Below are positions 25,816 to 35,414 of a DNA stretch of 64,000 nucleotides, piece by piece (positions within the stretch are counted from its first letter, which is position 1; each line of letters opens with the position of its first letter). The position numbers were made by a program, and so were the translations under genes. The stretch comes from Clostridium sp. DL-VIII (GTDB taxonomy: Bacteria > Bacillota > Clostridia > Clostridiales > Clostridiaceae): NCBI RefSeq assembly GCF_000230835.1, contig NZ_CM001240.1:5048779-5112778 (forward strand), given 5' to 3'. The notes under the pieces are model-generated. The model was given only the letters and a program-made list of their open reading frames with translations, made no database searches and was not told the origin of the DNA.

Positions 25816-27531
25816 TTATTTCATGTATCCACCCTTCATTGGAGATACTGCATGATCTGAAAAAATCTTTAAAATACCAGATTCATATTTTGATTTTCTT
25901 GGTTTCCAATTTTTCTTACGTTCCTCAAGTATTTTTTGAATTTCCTCTTCACTACATTTCTTACCTTTTACACCAACAATCTGTAAACTTCTCTTTGGAA
26001 TACTAATTTCAATCAAATCATCTTCTTCAACTAGCGCGATTGGTCCACCTACTGCTGCTTCTGGTGATACATGTCCAATTGCAGGACCTTTAGATGCACC
26101 AGAGAATCTACCATCAGTTATCAATGCTATACTTGCAGCTAATTCCTCATCAGAAGAAATTGCTTCTGTTGTATAGAACATTTCAGGCATTCCGCTTCCC
26201 TTTGGTCCTTCATATCTTATAAATACCGCATCTCCTGGACGAATTACTTTCTTTAATACAGCATCAATAGCTTCTTCTTCACTATCAAAAGGTTTTGCTT
26301 TTAATATAGCTTCATGCATTTCTTTTGGAACTGCAGAATGTTTTACTACTGCACCTTCTGGAGCGATATTTCCTTTTAATATTGAAACTGAACCATTAGT
26401 ACTAATAGCATCATTAAAAGGACGAATAATATCTTCTTTTTTAACTCCAACTTTTTCAAGATATTCATTACATTTTTCATAAAATCCGTTTGTTTTTAAT
26501 TCTTCAAGATTTTCACCTAAAGTTTTACCTGTTACAGTCATTACATCTAAATGAAGCTGATCTTTAATTTCTTCCATTATTGCAGGTACACCACCAGCAT
26601 AATAGAAATATTGAGCTGGCCATTTTCCAGCTGGACGTATATTTAATAAATAATGTGCGTTTCTGTGTAATCTATCAAAAGTTTCTTCATCTATATATAA
26701 TCCAAATTCATGTGCTATTGCTGGTAAATGTAATAATGAATTAGTAGATCCAGATATAGCTGCATGAACTAATATAGCGTTTTCAAAAGATTTAATTGTT
26801 ACCATATCTTTTGGACGAAGGTTCATTTTAGCTAATTCAACAGCTTGTCTACCAGCTTTTACAGCAACATCTTTTAAATCTTCACAAGTAGCTGGCATTA
26901 ATGAACTTCCTGGAAGCATTAATCCTAAGGCTTCTGCCATAACCTGCATTGTAGCTGCTGTTCCCATAAATGAGCATGCTCCGCATGATGGACATGCATG
27001 TTCTTTATAATAAGTTAATTTTTCTTCTGTTATTTCTCCACGCTGACACATTGCACTATAAGCACCAATCTGCTCTAAAGTCAATAAATCTGGTCCAGCT
27101 TCCATTACTCCTCCTGTTACAATAATAGAAGGTATATTTAATCTTCCAATTGACATAAGATGTGATGGAACTGCTTTATCACAACTTGAGATAAATACTC
27201 CTGCATCAAATGGTGTTGCATTGGCATGTATTTCAATTAATGATGTAAGTGTATCTCTAGATGCTAAAGAATAATTTATTCCATCATGTCCTTGTGCCAT
27301 TCCGTCGCAAATATCCGTTGCAAAATATCTTGCTGCCTTCCCTCCTAATTGATTAACTCCTTCTACAGCTTTATTTACAAAATCAAAAAGATGAGCACTT
27401 CCTGGATGACTATCTCCAAATGTACTTTCTATTATAATTTGAGGTTTTGCTAAATCTTCTGTAGTCCACCCCATTCCTCTGCGGAGTGGATCCATTTCTG
27501 GAGCAATTTTTCTTATTTCTTGACTAATCAT
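25816..27531 (-). CDS. IlvD/Edd-family sugar-acid or dihydroxy-acid dehydratase
   Basis: This 571-residue iron-sulfur dehydratase removes water from a 2,3-dihydroxy acid. The cluster cysteines lie in SSCDKAVP and CPSCGACSFMG, the catalytic Ser in DGRFSGASKGP, and the C-terminal GGP and GVKGKKCS segments fit the family. No ilv gene is adjacent; its own FadR-type regulator and palindromic operators point to a sugar acid such as an aldonate. I start at the ATG at 27531 because AAAGGAG lies 10 bases upstream; the longer frame begins inside the operators. Dihydroxy-acid dehydratase activity cannot be excluded. Confidence 0.85.
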   Translation of the reverse strand: MISQEIRKIAPEMDPLRRGMGWTTEDLAKPQIIIESTFGDSHPGSAHLFDFVNKAVEGVNQLGGKAARYFATDICDGMAQGHDGINYSLASRDTLTSLIEIHANATPFDAGVFISSCDKAVPSHLMSIGRLNIPSIIVTGGVMEAGPDLLTLEQIGAYSAMCQRGEITEEKLTYYKEHACPSCGACSFMGTAATMQVMAEALGLMLPGSSLMPATCEDLKDVAVKAGRQAVELAKMNLRPKDMVTIKSFENAILVHAAISGSTNSLLHLPAIAHEFGLYIDEETFDRLHRNAHYLLNIRPAGKWPAQYFYYAGGVPAIMEEIKDQLHLDVMTVTGKTLGENLEELKTNGFYEKCNEYLEKVGVKKEDIIRPFNDAISTNGSVSILKGNIAPEGAVVKHSAVPKEMHEAILKAKPFDSEEEAIDAVLKKVIRPGDAVFIRYEGPKGSGMPEMFYTTEAISSDEELAASIALITDGRFSGASKGPAIGHVSPEAAVGGPIALVEEDDLIEISIPKRSLQIVGVKGKKCSEEEIQKILEERKKNWKPRKSKYESGILKIFSDHAVSPMKGGYMK

Positions 27532-27568
27532 AATACATATCTCCTTTATCAACATTTGATACCGTTTA

Positions 27569-27585
27569 AATACATCCGATGTATT
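27569..27585. promoter_or_regulatory. Palindromic operator near the dehydratase start
   Basis: AATACATC, C, GATGTATT is a perfect 8-bp palindrome 38 bases before the dehydratase start. The same core recurs at 27595-27609 and 27703-27729. It is the likely target of the FadR-type regulator encoded just upstream. Confidence 0.78.
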
Positions 27586-27594
27586 CATCATATC

Positions 27595-27609
27595 ACATCA
27601 GATGTATTT
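27595..27609. promoter_or_regulatory. Second, weaker copy of the dehydratase operator
   Basis: ACATCAGATGT is the same core with a different centre; its centre is 23 bases from that of the first copy, about two helical turns. Confidence 0.6.
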
Positions 27610-27702
27610 GTCAATATTTTTCATCTCAAACTTTATTTTCTTTTATTTTTGCTTATTTTATCACTTATACATCTGATATATTATTGTAATACATAATATA
27701 GT

Positions 27703-27729
27703 TTTAAAATACATCCGATGTATTTTAAA
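27703..27729. promoter_or_regulatory. Third and longest copy of the dehydratase operator
   Basis: Arms of 13 bases, TTTAAAATACATC and its complement, flank a central C. It lies between the regulator's terminator and the dehydratase and is 139 bp from the first copy, so repression by looping is possible. Confidence 0.78.
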
Positions 27730-27732
27730 GTC

Positions 27733-27769
27733 AAAAAAAATATCTGTTGAAAATCAAACAGATATTTTT
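27733..27769 (-). terminator. Intrinsic terminator of the FadR-type regulator gene
   Basis: Arms 27736-27748 and 27757-27769 form a 13-bp stem that includes the regulator's stop codon; eight T's follow on the minus strand. The dehydratase therefore needs its own promoter, beside the operators. Confidence 0.88.
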
Positions 27770-28505
27770 AAGAATTTTTATATATTTCTTTCCCCTTATC
27801 TATAACATTTCTAATATTTCTACGATTATATACCAAATGTAAAAGCATCGCATCGTGTGCAGCATTAGAGTTATGTGACTTGATTGCATTTAAAATTTCT
27901 CTATGAGTTTCTATTGTTTCATTCCTTAATTTTTGGTTTGTAATATCGATAAATATTGTAATCGAGCTGTTTATTATAGGAATCAAATTCACCATAACTA
28001 AATTTTTACTGCTTTTAGCTATAGCGGTATGAAACTCTATATCCTTATCCAAATAAGGTTCATTATTTAAAATAAGTTTTTCTATTTCATCGCATAAAAC
28101 TGACATTTGTTGTATTTCATCTTCTGTGGCTTTTACTGCAGCTATCGACGCTATTGATGGTTCTATCATAAATCTAACTTCCAATAAATCCAGTGCTAAT
28201 TTAAATTTATCTTTTACAAATGTTAATCCTAATGGATCATCAGCAATTCCGCCCTTTTGAGATATGAAAGTCCCCGCTCCTCTCCTTATCTCTAATATAT
28301 TTCTAGAAACTAAAGCTTTTATAGCTTCTCTAATTGTACTTCTTCCAACATTAAGCATATCGGCTAGTTCATATTCATTAGGTAACTTATCTCCACTCTT
28401 CCAATCATTTTCTATTATTAATTGAATAATTCTATCTGATGTCTGTTCTCCTAATGGTTTTGATGAATTAATTATATTGTTGTCAACTTCCTTATTATCT
28501 GCCAT
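27768..28505 (-). CDS. GntR-family regulator, FadR subfamily
   Basis: This 245-residue repressor has an N-terminal winged helix (about residues 20-82: LADMLNVGRSTIREAIKALV) and a C-terminal FCD domain (EVRFMIEPSIASIAA, DKDIEFHTAIA, THREILNAI) with the metal-binding His and Asp positions of the family. It probably binds a sugar acid. It is upstream of the dehydratase on the same strand, and three copies of a palindrome separate them. RBS AGGAGG precedes the ATG. Confidence 0.88.
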   Translation of the reverse strand: MADNKEVDNNIINSSKPLGEQTSDRIIQLIIENDWKSGDKLPNEYELADMLNVGRSTIREAIKALVSRNILEIRRGAGTFISQKGGIADDPLGLTFVKDKFKLALDLLEVRFMIEPSIASIAAVKATEDEIQQMSVLCDEIEKLILNNEPYLDKDIEFHTAIAKSSKNLVMVNLIPIINSSITIFIDITNQKLRNETIETHREILNAIKSHNSNAAHDAMLLHLVYNRRNIRNVIDKGKEIYKNS

Positions 28506-28673
28506 ATTTCCTCCTAAAGGCTCATATATCTTTTCTTACTCACTAAATAATTATCCCACTCTACCAAATTATAAACTTAGCAATACGATAAAATTACTAA
28601 AAGTAGTTTCTAGTTATGATTATATCACTAAATACTCATATCAAAAATATATTATCTTCATTTATATCTACCT

Positions 28674-29912
28674 CTAACTTATTTTCAATCTTTCTTTCCA
28701 CAAAAGCAAAAATATCATAAGAAGTATTATTATACCACCACAAGCAGCAAATCCAACTCTGGCACTAAAATGCTCCGCGAATAATCCTGCATAAAGATTT
28801 CCAAATGGAGTAGAGCCGGAAAATACCAAAGTATATATGCTCATCACTCTCCCCCTATATTCATTGCTTGAATTAAGCTGTAGAGTTGAATTTGCATTTG
28901 AAGTAAATGATATAAAAAAGAAACCAGTAATCGCTAAAGATATACCCGTTAATAAATAGACATTGGTATATCCAGTAATAATTAATGCAGCACCTACAAT
29001 TAAGGGTACAACATTAATTATAAACCTTTTAGGCCCAGATTTGCTTAAAGTTGCAATAAACATAGCTCCAAGAAACGATCCTAACCCCATGAAAGACATT
29101 AATATTCCAAATCCTGCTTCATTTTGATTCAATACTTCCTTTGCAAAAACAGGTACAAGTACATTAAAATTCGGAGCGAATGTACCTACTACAGCCAATA
29201 TTAAAATAGTATAGAGTAAAGTCTTCTTTTTATAAATGTATTTAAGCCCATCTTTAATTTCATTTAAAACTTTCTTATTTTCTTTATTTTTTTTGGTTAC
29301 TGGATTTAACTTAATGAAGAACAAACTAATTAATACTGCACTAAAACTAATTGCATTTACAAAAAAGCAAGCTGCAATTCCGGCATACCCCATTACCATT
29401 CCCGCAACTGCCGGCCCTATAATTCTCGCTAGATTAAAAACCATAGAATTTAAAGCAATTGCATTCATCAAATCTTCTTTTCCTACAAGTTCTATGATTA
29501 CAGATTGACGCGATGGCATATCAACAGTATTAACTATGCCAAGAGCTGTAGCCATAATCAATATGTGCCAATATTGCACTTTTCCTGTCCACACTAAAAT
29601 CGCTAGTATCAAAGTGATAACAAGCGAAGCAGATTGAGTAAATATTAGGATCTTCTTCTTTGAGAACTTATCAATAATAACTCCTGCAAATAATGAAAAT
29701 ATTAACATAGGTGTAAATTGAACTATTCCTATTAAACTAAGCAAAAAAGGTGAATTAGTTAATGTATATGCCAGCCATGGCTGTGCTATATTTTGCATCC
29801 AAGTACCTATTAAAGATACACACATACCTATCCAGTAATATCTAAAATTTTTATGCTTCAATGCAGTAAAAGGATTGTTAAATGTTTTTTTTATATCATT
29901 TGTGATATTCAT
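28674..29912 (-). CDS. Major facilitator transporter, EntS-like (MFS_3)
   Basis: This 412-residue protein has 12 predicted membrane helices. FRYYWIGMCVSLIGTWMQNI at the start and NTVDMPSRQSVIIELVG in the central part are typical of the MFS_3/EntS exporters. It probably expels a small hydrophobic or siderophore-like compound. I start at ATG 29912 (MNITND), where a GGAAGAGAG stretch lies upstream; the ATG six codons earlier has none. It is 99 bases after the ABC exporter pair and may be read with it. Confidence 0.82.
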   Translation of the reverse strand: MNITNDIKKTFNNPFTALKHKNFRYYWIGMCVSLIGTWMQNIAQPWLAYTLTNSPFLLSLIGIVQFTPMLIFSLFAGVIIDKFSKKKILIFTQSASLVITLILAILVWTGKVQYWHILIMATALGIVNTVDMPSRQSVIIELVGKEDLMNAIALNSMVFNLARIIGPAVAGMVMGYAGIAACFFVNAISFSAVLISLFFIKLNPVTKKNKENKKVLNEIKDGLKYIYKKKTLLYTILILAVVGTFAPNFNVLVPVFAKEVLNQNEAGFGILMSFMGLGSFLGAMFIATLSKSGPKRFIINVVPLIVGAALIITGYTNVYLLTGISLAITGFFFISFTSNANSTLQLNSSNEYRGRVMSIYTLVFSGSTPFGNLYAGLFAEHFSARVGFAACGGIIILLMIFLLLWKERLKIS

Positions 29913-30011
29913 ATATTTTCTCTCTTCCATACATATTGTTTTCTAAACAGCATACATATAATTTTTTACTTAAAAAGTCATTTCATTTTACTTCAAACTT
30001 AAATATACAGC

Positions 30012-31799
30012 TTATTTCTTTATTATCAGCTCTTTATAATACCCACCAGCTTTCATAAGCGAATCATGATTACCAGTTTCTAAGACTTGGCCATTTTTCA
30101 GAACTACTATTACGTCTGCATTCCTAATGGTTGAAAGCCTATGTGCTATTATTATTGTAGTTTTTTCCTTTGTAATATTATCTATAGCTTTTTGAATCAA
30201 CATTTCAGTTGCTGTATCAATATTAGCTGTAGCTTCATCCAGAACAAATATTGAAGGATTATGAGCAATTGCCCTTGCAAAAGATATTAATTGTCTCTGG
30301 CCTGCTGAAAGAGTACTTCCTCTTTCCATTACTGGTTCCTTAATTCCATTCTCAAAGTTCTCAATAACATCTTTCCCTCGAGAAATTTCTAAAGCTCTTT
30401 CTATTTCACTTTGATCAATACTATCATTTAATGTAATATTATTTTCAATTGTACCTGAAAATAGAAAAACGTCCTGAAGCACAACTGATATATTTTTTCT
30501 TAAATCTCTCTTTTTTATTTTATTTATATTTATTCCATCAATTAAAATTTCGCCTTTCCGCACCTCATAGAATCCACTCAAAAGACTAATTATTGTTGTC
30601 TTTCCAGAACCTGTTTGCCCAACAAATGCTGCTGTCTGCCCTTTAGATATTTTAAAGCTAACATCTTTTAAAACCCAATCCTTATCATTATAAGAAAACC
30701 AGACATTTTTAAATTCTATATCTCCTCGAAAATTATTAGCCTCAACTCCAAGATCTAAATCTTCTAAATATTCTTCTTGATCTAACAATTCAAATATTCT
30801 ATCAGCAGAAACCAGAGCTGATTGAATGGTTGTATAATTATCAGCCATATCAGAAATAGGATCAAAAAATTGTTTTATATAATTTGTGAATGCATAAAGT
30901 ACACCTATGCTTAAAGTATTATCAGAAATTTTTCCCATGCCATACCATATTAAAATAGCTACAGCTAAACTTTGAAAAACATCTGCTGCTGGTTTTAAAA
31001 AACTATTCATCCACACTTGAAATAATGTAGCTTTAAAATATTCATTATTTAAATTAGAAAAAGCTTCTTCTTTCTCTTTCTCACCATCAAAAATTTGTAT
31101 TATTTTCATTCCTGATATATTTTCCGCCATGAAGCCATTTATTTTTCCAATTAAACTCTTCATTTTAGTGAAATTTCTTTTTATTCTCGTCTTTAAAGCA
31201 AATACTACTCCGAACATTAATGGAACTACGCAAAACGATATTAAAGCAAGCTTTACATTAATTATAATCATTGTATACACTATTCCAATTATCAAAATTA
31301 CATCTTTAAAAAGACTAATTATAACATCTGTATACATTTCACTTAATGCTTCTACATCATTAGTTGCTCTTGTTATCAATCTTCCAGAAGATGTTTTATC
31401 TAAATATGAAAGAGGAAGTAATTGAATTGTTTTAAAAACTCTGCTTCTCAGTGTCTTCATTACGTCTTGTCCTACTTTATTTATCAAGAAAGCTTGAGAT
31501 ACCGATAAAAAACCACTTAATGCTACAACTAAAAAATATATTATTCCCATTGTAGTTATTGAATAAAATCCTCTTTGTGCTATATGCTTTGTCAGAAAAT
31601 CATCAATTACTAATTTTAAAATGTATGGTTTTATTAATGTTGCTATATTTACTAGAATCGCACATGTAAACGCAAAGACCATTCCTTTTTTGTAGGGCAG
31701 CATTAATTTTATTAATCGCCTTATAGTTTTAGTTTTTTTAGGAGGCTTCATTTCCAAATCCATTGTCTTCTTCATGGAATTGAGATCTGTAGATATCAT
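30012..31799 (-). CDS. Heterodimeric ABC exporter, subunit with canonical ATP site
   Basis: This 595-residue half-transporter has six membrane helices (to about residue 330) and an ATPase domain with Walker A GQTGSGKTTI, signature LSAGQRQL, and Walker B IFVLDEATANID with the catalytic Glu, followed by IIIAHRLSTI. It overlaps the upstream half-transporter gene by 62 bases, and GGAGG lies 8 bases before its ATG. With that partner it should form a type-IV multidrug or peptide exporter. The substrate is unknown. Confidence 0.9.
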   Translation of the reverse strand: MISTDLNSMKKTMDLEMKPPKKTKTIRRLIKLMLPYKKGMVFAFTCAILVNIATLIKPYILKLVIDDFLTKHIAQRGFYSITTMGIIYFLVVALSGFLSVSQAFLINKVGQDVMKTLRSRVFKTIQLLPLSYLDKTSSGRLITRATNDVEALSEMYTDVIISLFKDVILIIGIVYTMIIINVKLALISFCVVPLMFGVVFALKTRIKRNFTKMKSLIGKINGFMAENISGMKIIQIFDGEKEKEEAFSNLNNEYFKATLFQVWMNSFLKPAADVFQSLAVAILIWYGMGKISDNTLSIGVLYAFTNYIKQFFDPISDMADNYTTIQSALVSADRIFELLDQEEYLEDLDLGVEANNFRGDIEFKNVWFSYNDKDWVLKDVSFKISKGQTAAFVGQTGSGKTTIISLLSGFYEVRKGEILIDGININKIKKRDLRKNISVVLQDVFLFSGTIENNITLNDSIDQSEIERALEISRGKDVIENFENGIKEPVMERGSTLSAGQRQLISFARAIAHNPSIFVLDEATANIDTATEMLIQKAIDNITKEKTTIIIAHRLSTIRNADVIVVLKNGQVLETGNHDSLMKAGGYYKELIIKK

Positions 31800-33492
31800 A
31801 ATACGTTCCTCCTTTTGCCATTAATTCTGAATGTGTGCCTTTTTCAAGTATTTTACCATTATCGAGCACTATAATTTCATCAGCTTCTATAACTGCAGAT
31901 ATTCTATGGGCAATTATTATAGATGTTTTATTCATTCTTAACTTTTTCAGATTCTTAAGTATCTGCGTTTCCGTAATAGTATCTACAGCTGATAACGCAT
32001 CATCTAATATAAGTATTTCTGGATCTTTAACTAATGCCCTTGAAATCGAAATTCTTTGTTTCTGTCCACCTGAAATACTTACACCTCTTTCTCCAATAAT
32101 TGTCGAAAATTTCTGTGGAAAATCCATAACACTTTCAAATATACAACTGTTTTTAGCAGCCTCTATAACTTCCTCATTCTGATATATTTCTTTAAAAAAT
32201 TTTATATTATCAGATATAGAAGCATCAAACAAGAAATTATCCTGTGGAACAAATCCAAAACTATCTCTGAGAGATTTCAATTCATAATCATTTATATCTA
32301 TTTCATTAACCATTATTTTTCCTCTAGGGACATTATACATTCGAAGCAGCAAATTAACTAAAGTGCTCTTTCCACTACCTGTTTTGCCTATTATTCCTAT
32401 AGTATGTCCCTTAGGAATGACCATATTTATGTTTCTTAACACCTCTTCTTTTGATCCCGGATATGAAAAAGTGAGATTTTTTATTTCTATATCACCATTG
32501 GCCTTATTTTTTACACAGCTTTCATTTTCTTTTATATTGATGTCTGAATTAAATATTTCATTCAATCTGTTTAGTGAAGCCATACCTCTTTGAAAAACTG
32601 AAATAATACTGCCGATTGAAATTACAGGCCCCATTATCATTGTAAGATATCCATTAAATGCAATGAAGTCACCTAAAGAGATCTCCCCACTTAAAACCAT
32701 ATTTCCTCCAACTATGAGGTTCAAGACAAAGCTAATAGTAAAACAAATTTCAATTGATGGTGCTAAATAAGATGATATGCGAACCATATCTAAATTTGAT
32801 TTTGCCATTTCCCTATTAAGCTCTTCGAATTTTTCAACTTCTTCATCCTCTTGAACATAAGCCTTTATAACCCTTATACCATTTATATTTTCTTGAACCC
32901 TGTCTGAAATTGACGCAAAATTTTCTTGAACTTTTCTAAAGCGCTTTCTAACAATTTTACCCACATTAATCATAATTAGAATTATTAAAGGAACAGGTAT
33001 TAAAGAGAGCATTGTTACCTTCCAGTTTATAGCTTTTGTCATTGAATAAATTGAAATAACGCATATAACTATTCCGTTAACCGATCTCGCTATAGCAGGA
33101 CCAAATGTCATTCTTACAGCATTTATATCATTTATAGCATAAGCGATTAAATCCCCAGTTTTCCTTCTATTATAAAATTCAGGTGCTAATTTTTGAAAAT
33201 GCTCAAAAAGCTTTTCTCTCAGATAACATTCCATATTTCTAGCATTTGCTATAATAAAGTTTCTCCATATATATGTAGTTATAAAGGTTCCAAATGCAAT
33301 AATCATCATATAGAAAATATTTATATATATATCATCCACATTGAAATTATTTGTTTTCAAAATATCTATTGTATTCCCAAGAACTCTAGGAAAAAGAGTT
33401 TGAATATAAGATGTAAGTAGCATGAATATCACTCCAACAAGATATGATATTTTATGTTTCCATATAAAATTAATTAATATCTTTTTCCCCAT
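31738..33492 (-). CDS. Heterodimeric ABC exporter, subunit with degenerate ATP site
   Basis: This 584-residue half-transporter has six membrane helices and an ATPase domain with GKTGSGKSTL, SISGGQKQR, and Walker B ILILDDALSAVD, where Asp replaces the catalytic Glu. The next gene keeps Glu, which is the usual asymmetry of BmrCD/TM287-288-type heterodimers. I start at the ATG at 33492 (MGKKIL) because AGGAG lies 7 bases upstream. The gene follows a LacI-type regulator by 33 bases, so the regulator and exporter share a transcript. Confidence 0.9.
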   Translation of the reverse strand: MGKKILINFIWKHKISYLVGVIFMLLTSYIQTLFPRVLGNTIDILKTNNFNVDDIYINIFYMMIIAFGTFITTYIWRNFIIANARNMECYLREKLFEHFQKLAPEFYNRRKTGDLIAYAINDINAVRMTFGPAIARSVNGIVICVISIYSMTKAINWKVTMLSLIPVPLIILIMINVGKIVRKRFRKVQENFASISDRVQENINGIRVIKAYVQEDEEVEKFEELNREMAKSNLDMVRISSYLAPSIEICFTISFVLNLIVGGNMVLSGEISLGDFIAFNGYLTMIMGPVISIGSIISVFQRGMASLNRLNEIFNSDINIKENESCVKNKANGDIEIKNLTFSYPGSKEEVLRNINMVIPKGHTIGIIGKTGSGKSTLVNLLLRMYNVPRGKIMVNEIDINDYELKSLRDSFGFVPQDNFLFDASISDNIKFFKEIYQNEEVIEAAKNSCIFESVMDFPQKFSTIIGERGVSISGGQKQRISISRALVKDPEILILDDALSAVDTITETQILKNLKKLRMNKTSIIIAHRISAVIEADEIIVLDNGKILEKGTHSELMAKGGTYYDIYRSQFHEEDNGFGNEAS

Positions 33493-33525
33493 ATAACATC
33501 TCCTATCCAAATTAGCATTAGTAAT

Positions 33526-34506
33526 TTATATATTCTTTACCGATTCTCTCTCTACCAAAACACTATTTATTGTGATATTTTCATAAGGCTTCTCAGTATT
33601 TGCAATTCTCTTTAATAGTAGCGATACTGCAATTTCACATGCATAATCAATATTAAGCTCCAAAGTCGATAGTGCAGGTATAGATAATGACGACATTTCC
33701 GTATTGCCACTGCCAACAATCGATATATCATCTGGTACTTTTATACCATTCTCATATAAGAATTTTATCAATTTTATTGCTGTATAATCCCACTGACAAA
33801 TTATTGCTGTTGGCGCATCCTTACTATTAAGCAAGCTCAGAATCTTTTCTTCAAAATTTTCTTCATAAATAAAAAATTCATTTCTTATTGGTAGTTCATA
33901 ATCCTCTAGTGCTGATGTTATTCCAAGTACCTTTTCCTTGTTTTTATACACACTGCTATTTCCTAAAAATCCAATTCTTGTATGTCCCTTTCTAATTAAG
34001 TATTCACATTGCTTATAACCGCCATTATTAAAGTTATACCAAACACTATCACAATCAAAAGAAGGTGAATAACCCGTATAAAAGACTTGGTTCTTTATCT
34101 TACTTGAAATAAAATTTACATATTCACTATTAAATCTTCCAATAAAAATGATTCCATCAAAACTACTTCCTTTTTGAATCTTATATGGCATATAAAGTTC
34201 CTCTTGATGATCTTTGTCTACAAATTCCAGGTCATATTCGCAGCCTATTTTTTGTATTGCTTTTTCAATCCCCTGAACTTTAAGACTATAGTTACTTGTA
34301 TCGTGCACAAATGGTTTTTGATGAAGTACTAAAATTTTAATATCCTCATTATTTTTAGCCTTAAAATATCCCATCTCCTTTGCTTTATTTAAGATTTTAT
34401 TTCTTAATTCCTCGCCAACTCCTGCCTGTCCTGAAAGTGCTCTGCTTACAGAGATGGTCGATGTACCAAGTTCCTTAGCTATATCTGAAATTTTTACTTT
34501 ATCCAT
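33526..34506 (-). CDS. LacI-family transcriptional regulator
   Basis: This 326-residue regulator has the N-terminal LacI helix-turn-helix (VKISDIAKELGTSTISVSRA) and hinge, then a sugar-binding-type domain with FYTGYSPSFDCDSVWYNFN, HTRIGFLG, and DDISIVGSGNTEMSS. It is the first gene before an ABC exporter, an unusual target for a sugar-type regulator. Inverted and direct TACGTTA repeats in its own promoter region suggest self-regulation. RBS AGGAGG lies about 11 bases upstream of the ATG. Confidence 0.88.
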   Translation of the reverse strand: MDKVKISDIAKELGTSTISVSRALSGQAGVGEELRNKILNKAKEMGYFKAKNNEDIKILVLHQKPFVHDTSNYSLKVQGIEKAIQKIGCEYDLEFVDKDHQEELYMPYKIQKGSSFDGIIFIGRFNSEYVNFISSKIKNQVFYTGYSPSFDCDSVWYNFNNGGYKQCEYLIRKGHTRIGFLGNSSVYKNKEKVLGITSALEDYELPIRNEFFIYEENFEEKILSLLNSKDAPTAIICQWDYTAIKLIKFLYENGIKVPDDISIVGSGNTEMSSLSIPALSTLELNIDYACEIAVSLLLKRIANTEKPYENITINSVLVERESVKNI

Positions 34507-34543
34507 TTTTAAAACTGCACCTCCTAACGATATATAAAAGATT

Positions 34544-34604
34544 ATATATTACGTTATAAATTAATTTTATTAACGTAATATATCTCAATATATTTACGTT
34601 ATAA
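34544..34604. promoter_or_regulatory. Inverted and direct repeats ahead of the LacI-type regulator
   Basis: ATATATTACGTTA (34544-34556) is inverted at 34571-34583, and TACGTTATAA at 34550-34559 recurs directly at 34595-34604, 45 bases on. These are candidate operators for the adjacent regulator. Assignment is by position. Confidence 0.5.
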
Positions 34605-34654
34605 TATAAGATTATATATAAATTTTAAGCATTAGTAAATATATATAGGAAACA

Positions 34655-34765
34655 TAGTAAGTGAGTACGAGACGGAATTTTTTTTACGCATCTGCCTTTC
34701 CGAACGCATATAATGAAAATATGGCAGGGGATACGATTATTTTTTATTCCTTTTGAACCATTTAA
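34655..34765. other. G/C-richer block of unknown nature
   Basis: The block from about 34655 to 34765 differs in composition from its AT-rich flanks. ATCTGCC near 34690 and GGCAGGGGAT near 34722 are near-inverted repeats and a T-rich stretch follows on the plus strand. No long reading frame starts in it. It resembles a dispersed clostridial repeat or a small hairpin RNA more than a gene. Nothing else was seen between 34605 and 34832. Confidence 0.35.
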
Positions 34766-34832
34766 CCATAGTAAAATATCCATTTGTAATAATTATCCAC
34801 AAATTTAAATTTATTATAAATTCTTAAAGAAT

Positions 34833-34860
34833 AAAAAAACGCACTGGATTTTCCAGTGCG
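34833..34860 (-). terminator. Intrinsic terminator of the efflux operon
   Basis: CGCACTGGA (34840-34848) and TCCAGTGCG (34852-34860) form a 9-bp stem with a 3-base loop, followed on the minus strand by seven T's. It lies after the MarR gene. Confidence 0.92.
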
Positions 34861-34931
34861 GTAATAATTAAATATATCTATACTATACATAAATCAAAAA
34901 TCTGTGTATTAATTATATATCTTTATTTTTC

Positions 34932-35414
34932 TCAATCCTTATTCTGTAATAATATACAAAATTGCTTTAATCCATATATCATCTTTTCTACTTCTTCCGG
35001 ATTGGTTTTTCTTATGGCATCGGCTATAAAATCCCCCATAAACTTCTTCCTCATAGAGCATATATCCGTGTTTTTTTTGAATTCTTCTGATATGCATAGC
35101 TTCACAGTTCTTCTATTATCCTTAGGTATCTCTCTCGTAACAACACCCTGTTTAGTCAGACGATCTATTATGCCTGAAACTGTACTTTTTGTAAGTCCCA
35201 TATGCTCGCTTAACTCATTAAGAGTTATTGATGGTACATCATTTAAATGAAATATAACTCCCATTTGCGGAACTGTAAATCCATATTGCTTTGCACACTT
35301 TTCAAATTTACACCCCATGGATTTCTTTATATCTTTAAATATATCCATTATCTCATCTGCTTGTTTTTGGATTAACTCATTATTCGGAGACGAGTACTCC
35401 TCCCGTTGATTCAT
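34932..35414 (-). CDS. MarR-family regulator of the efflux operon
   Basis: This 160-residue regulator has the winged-helix core GFTVPQMGVIFHLND, SEHMGLTKSTVSGIIDRL, and the wing REIPKDNRRTVKL. It is the last gene of the four-gene efflux operon and overlaps the transporter gene by 35 bases. A palindrome covering the start of the operon transcript (38683-38710) is the likely target. I start at the ATG at 35414 because AAGGAAGG lies 8 bases upstream; the GTG three codons earlier is part of that stretch. Confidence 0.88.
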   Translation of the reverse strand: MNQREEYSSPNNELIQKQADEIMDIFKDIKKSMGCKFEKCAKQYGFTVPQMGVIFHLNDVPSITLNELSEHMGLTKSTVSGIIDRLTKQGVVTREIPKDNRRTVKLCISEEFKKNTDICSMRKKFMGDFIADAIRKTNPEEVEKMIYGLKQFCILLQNKD

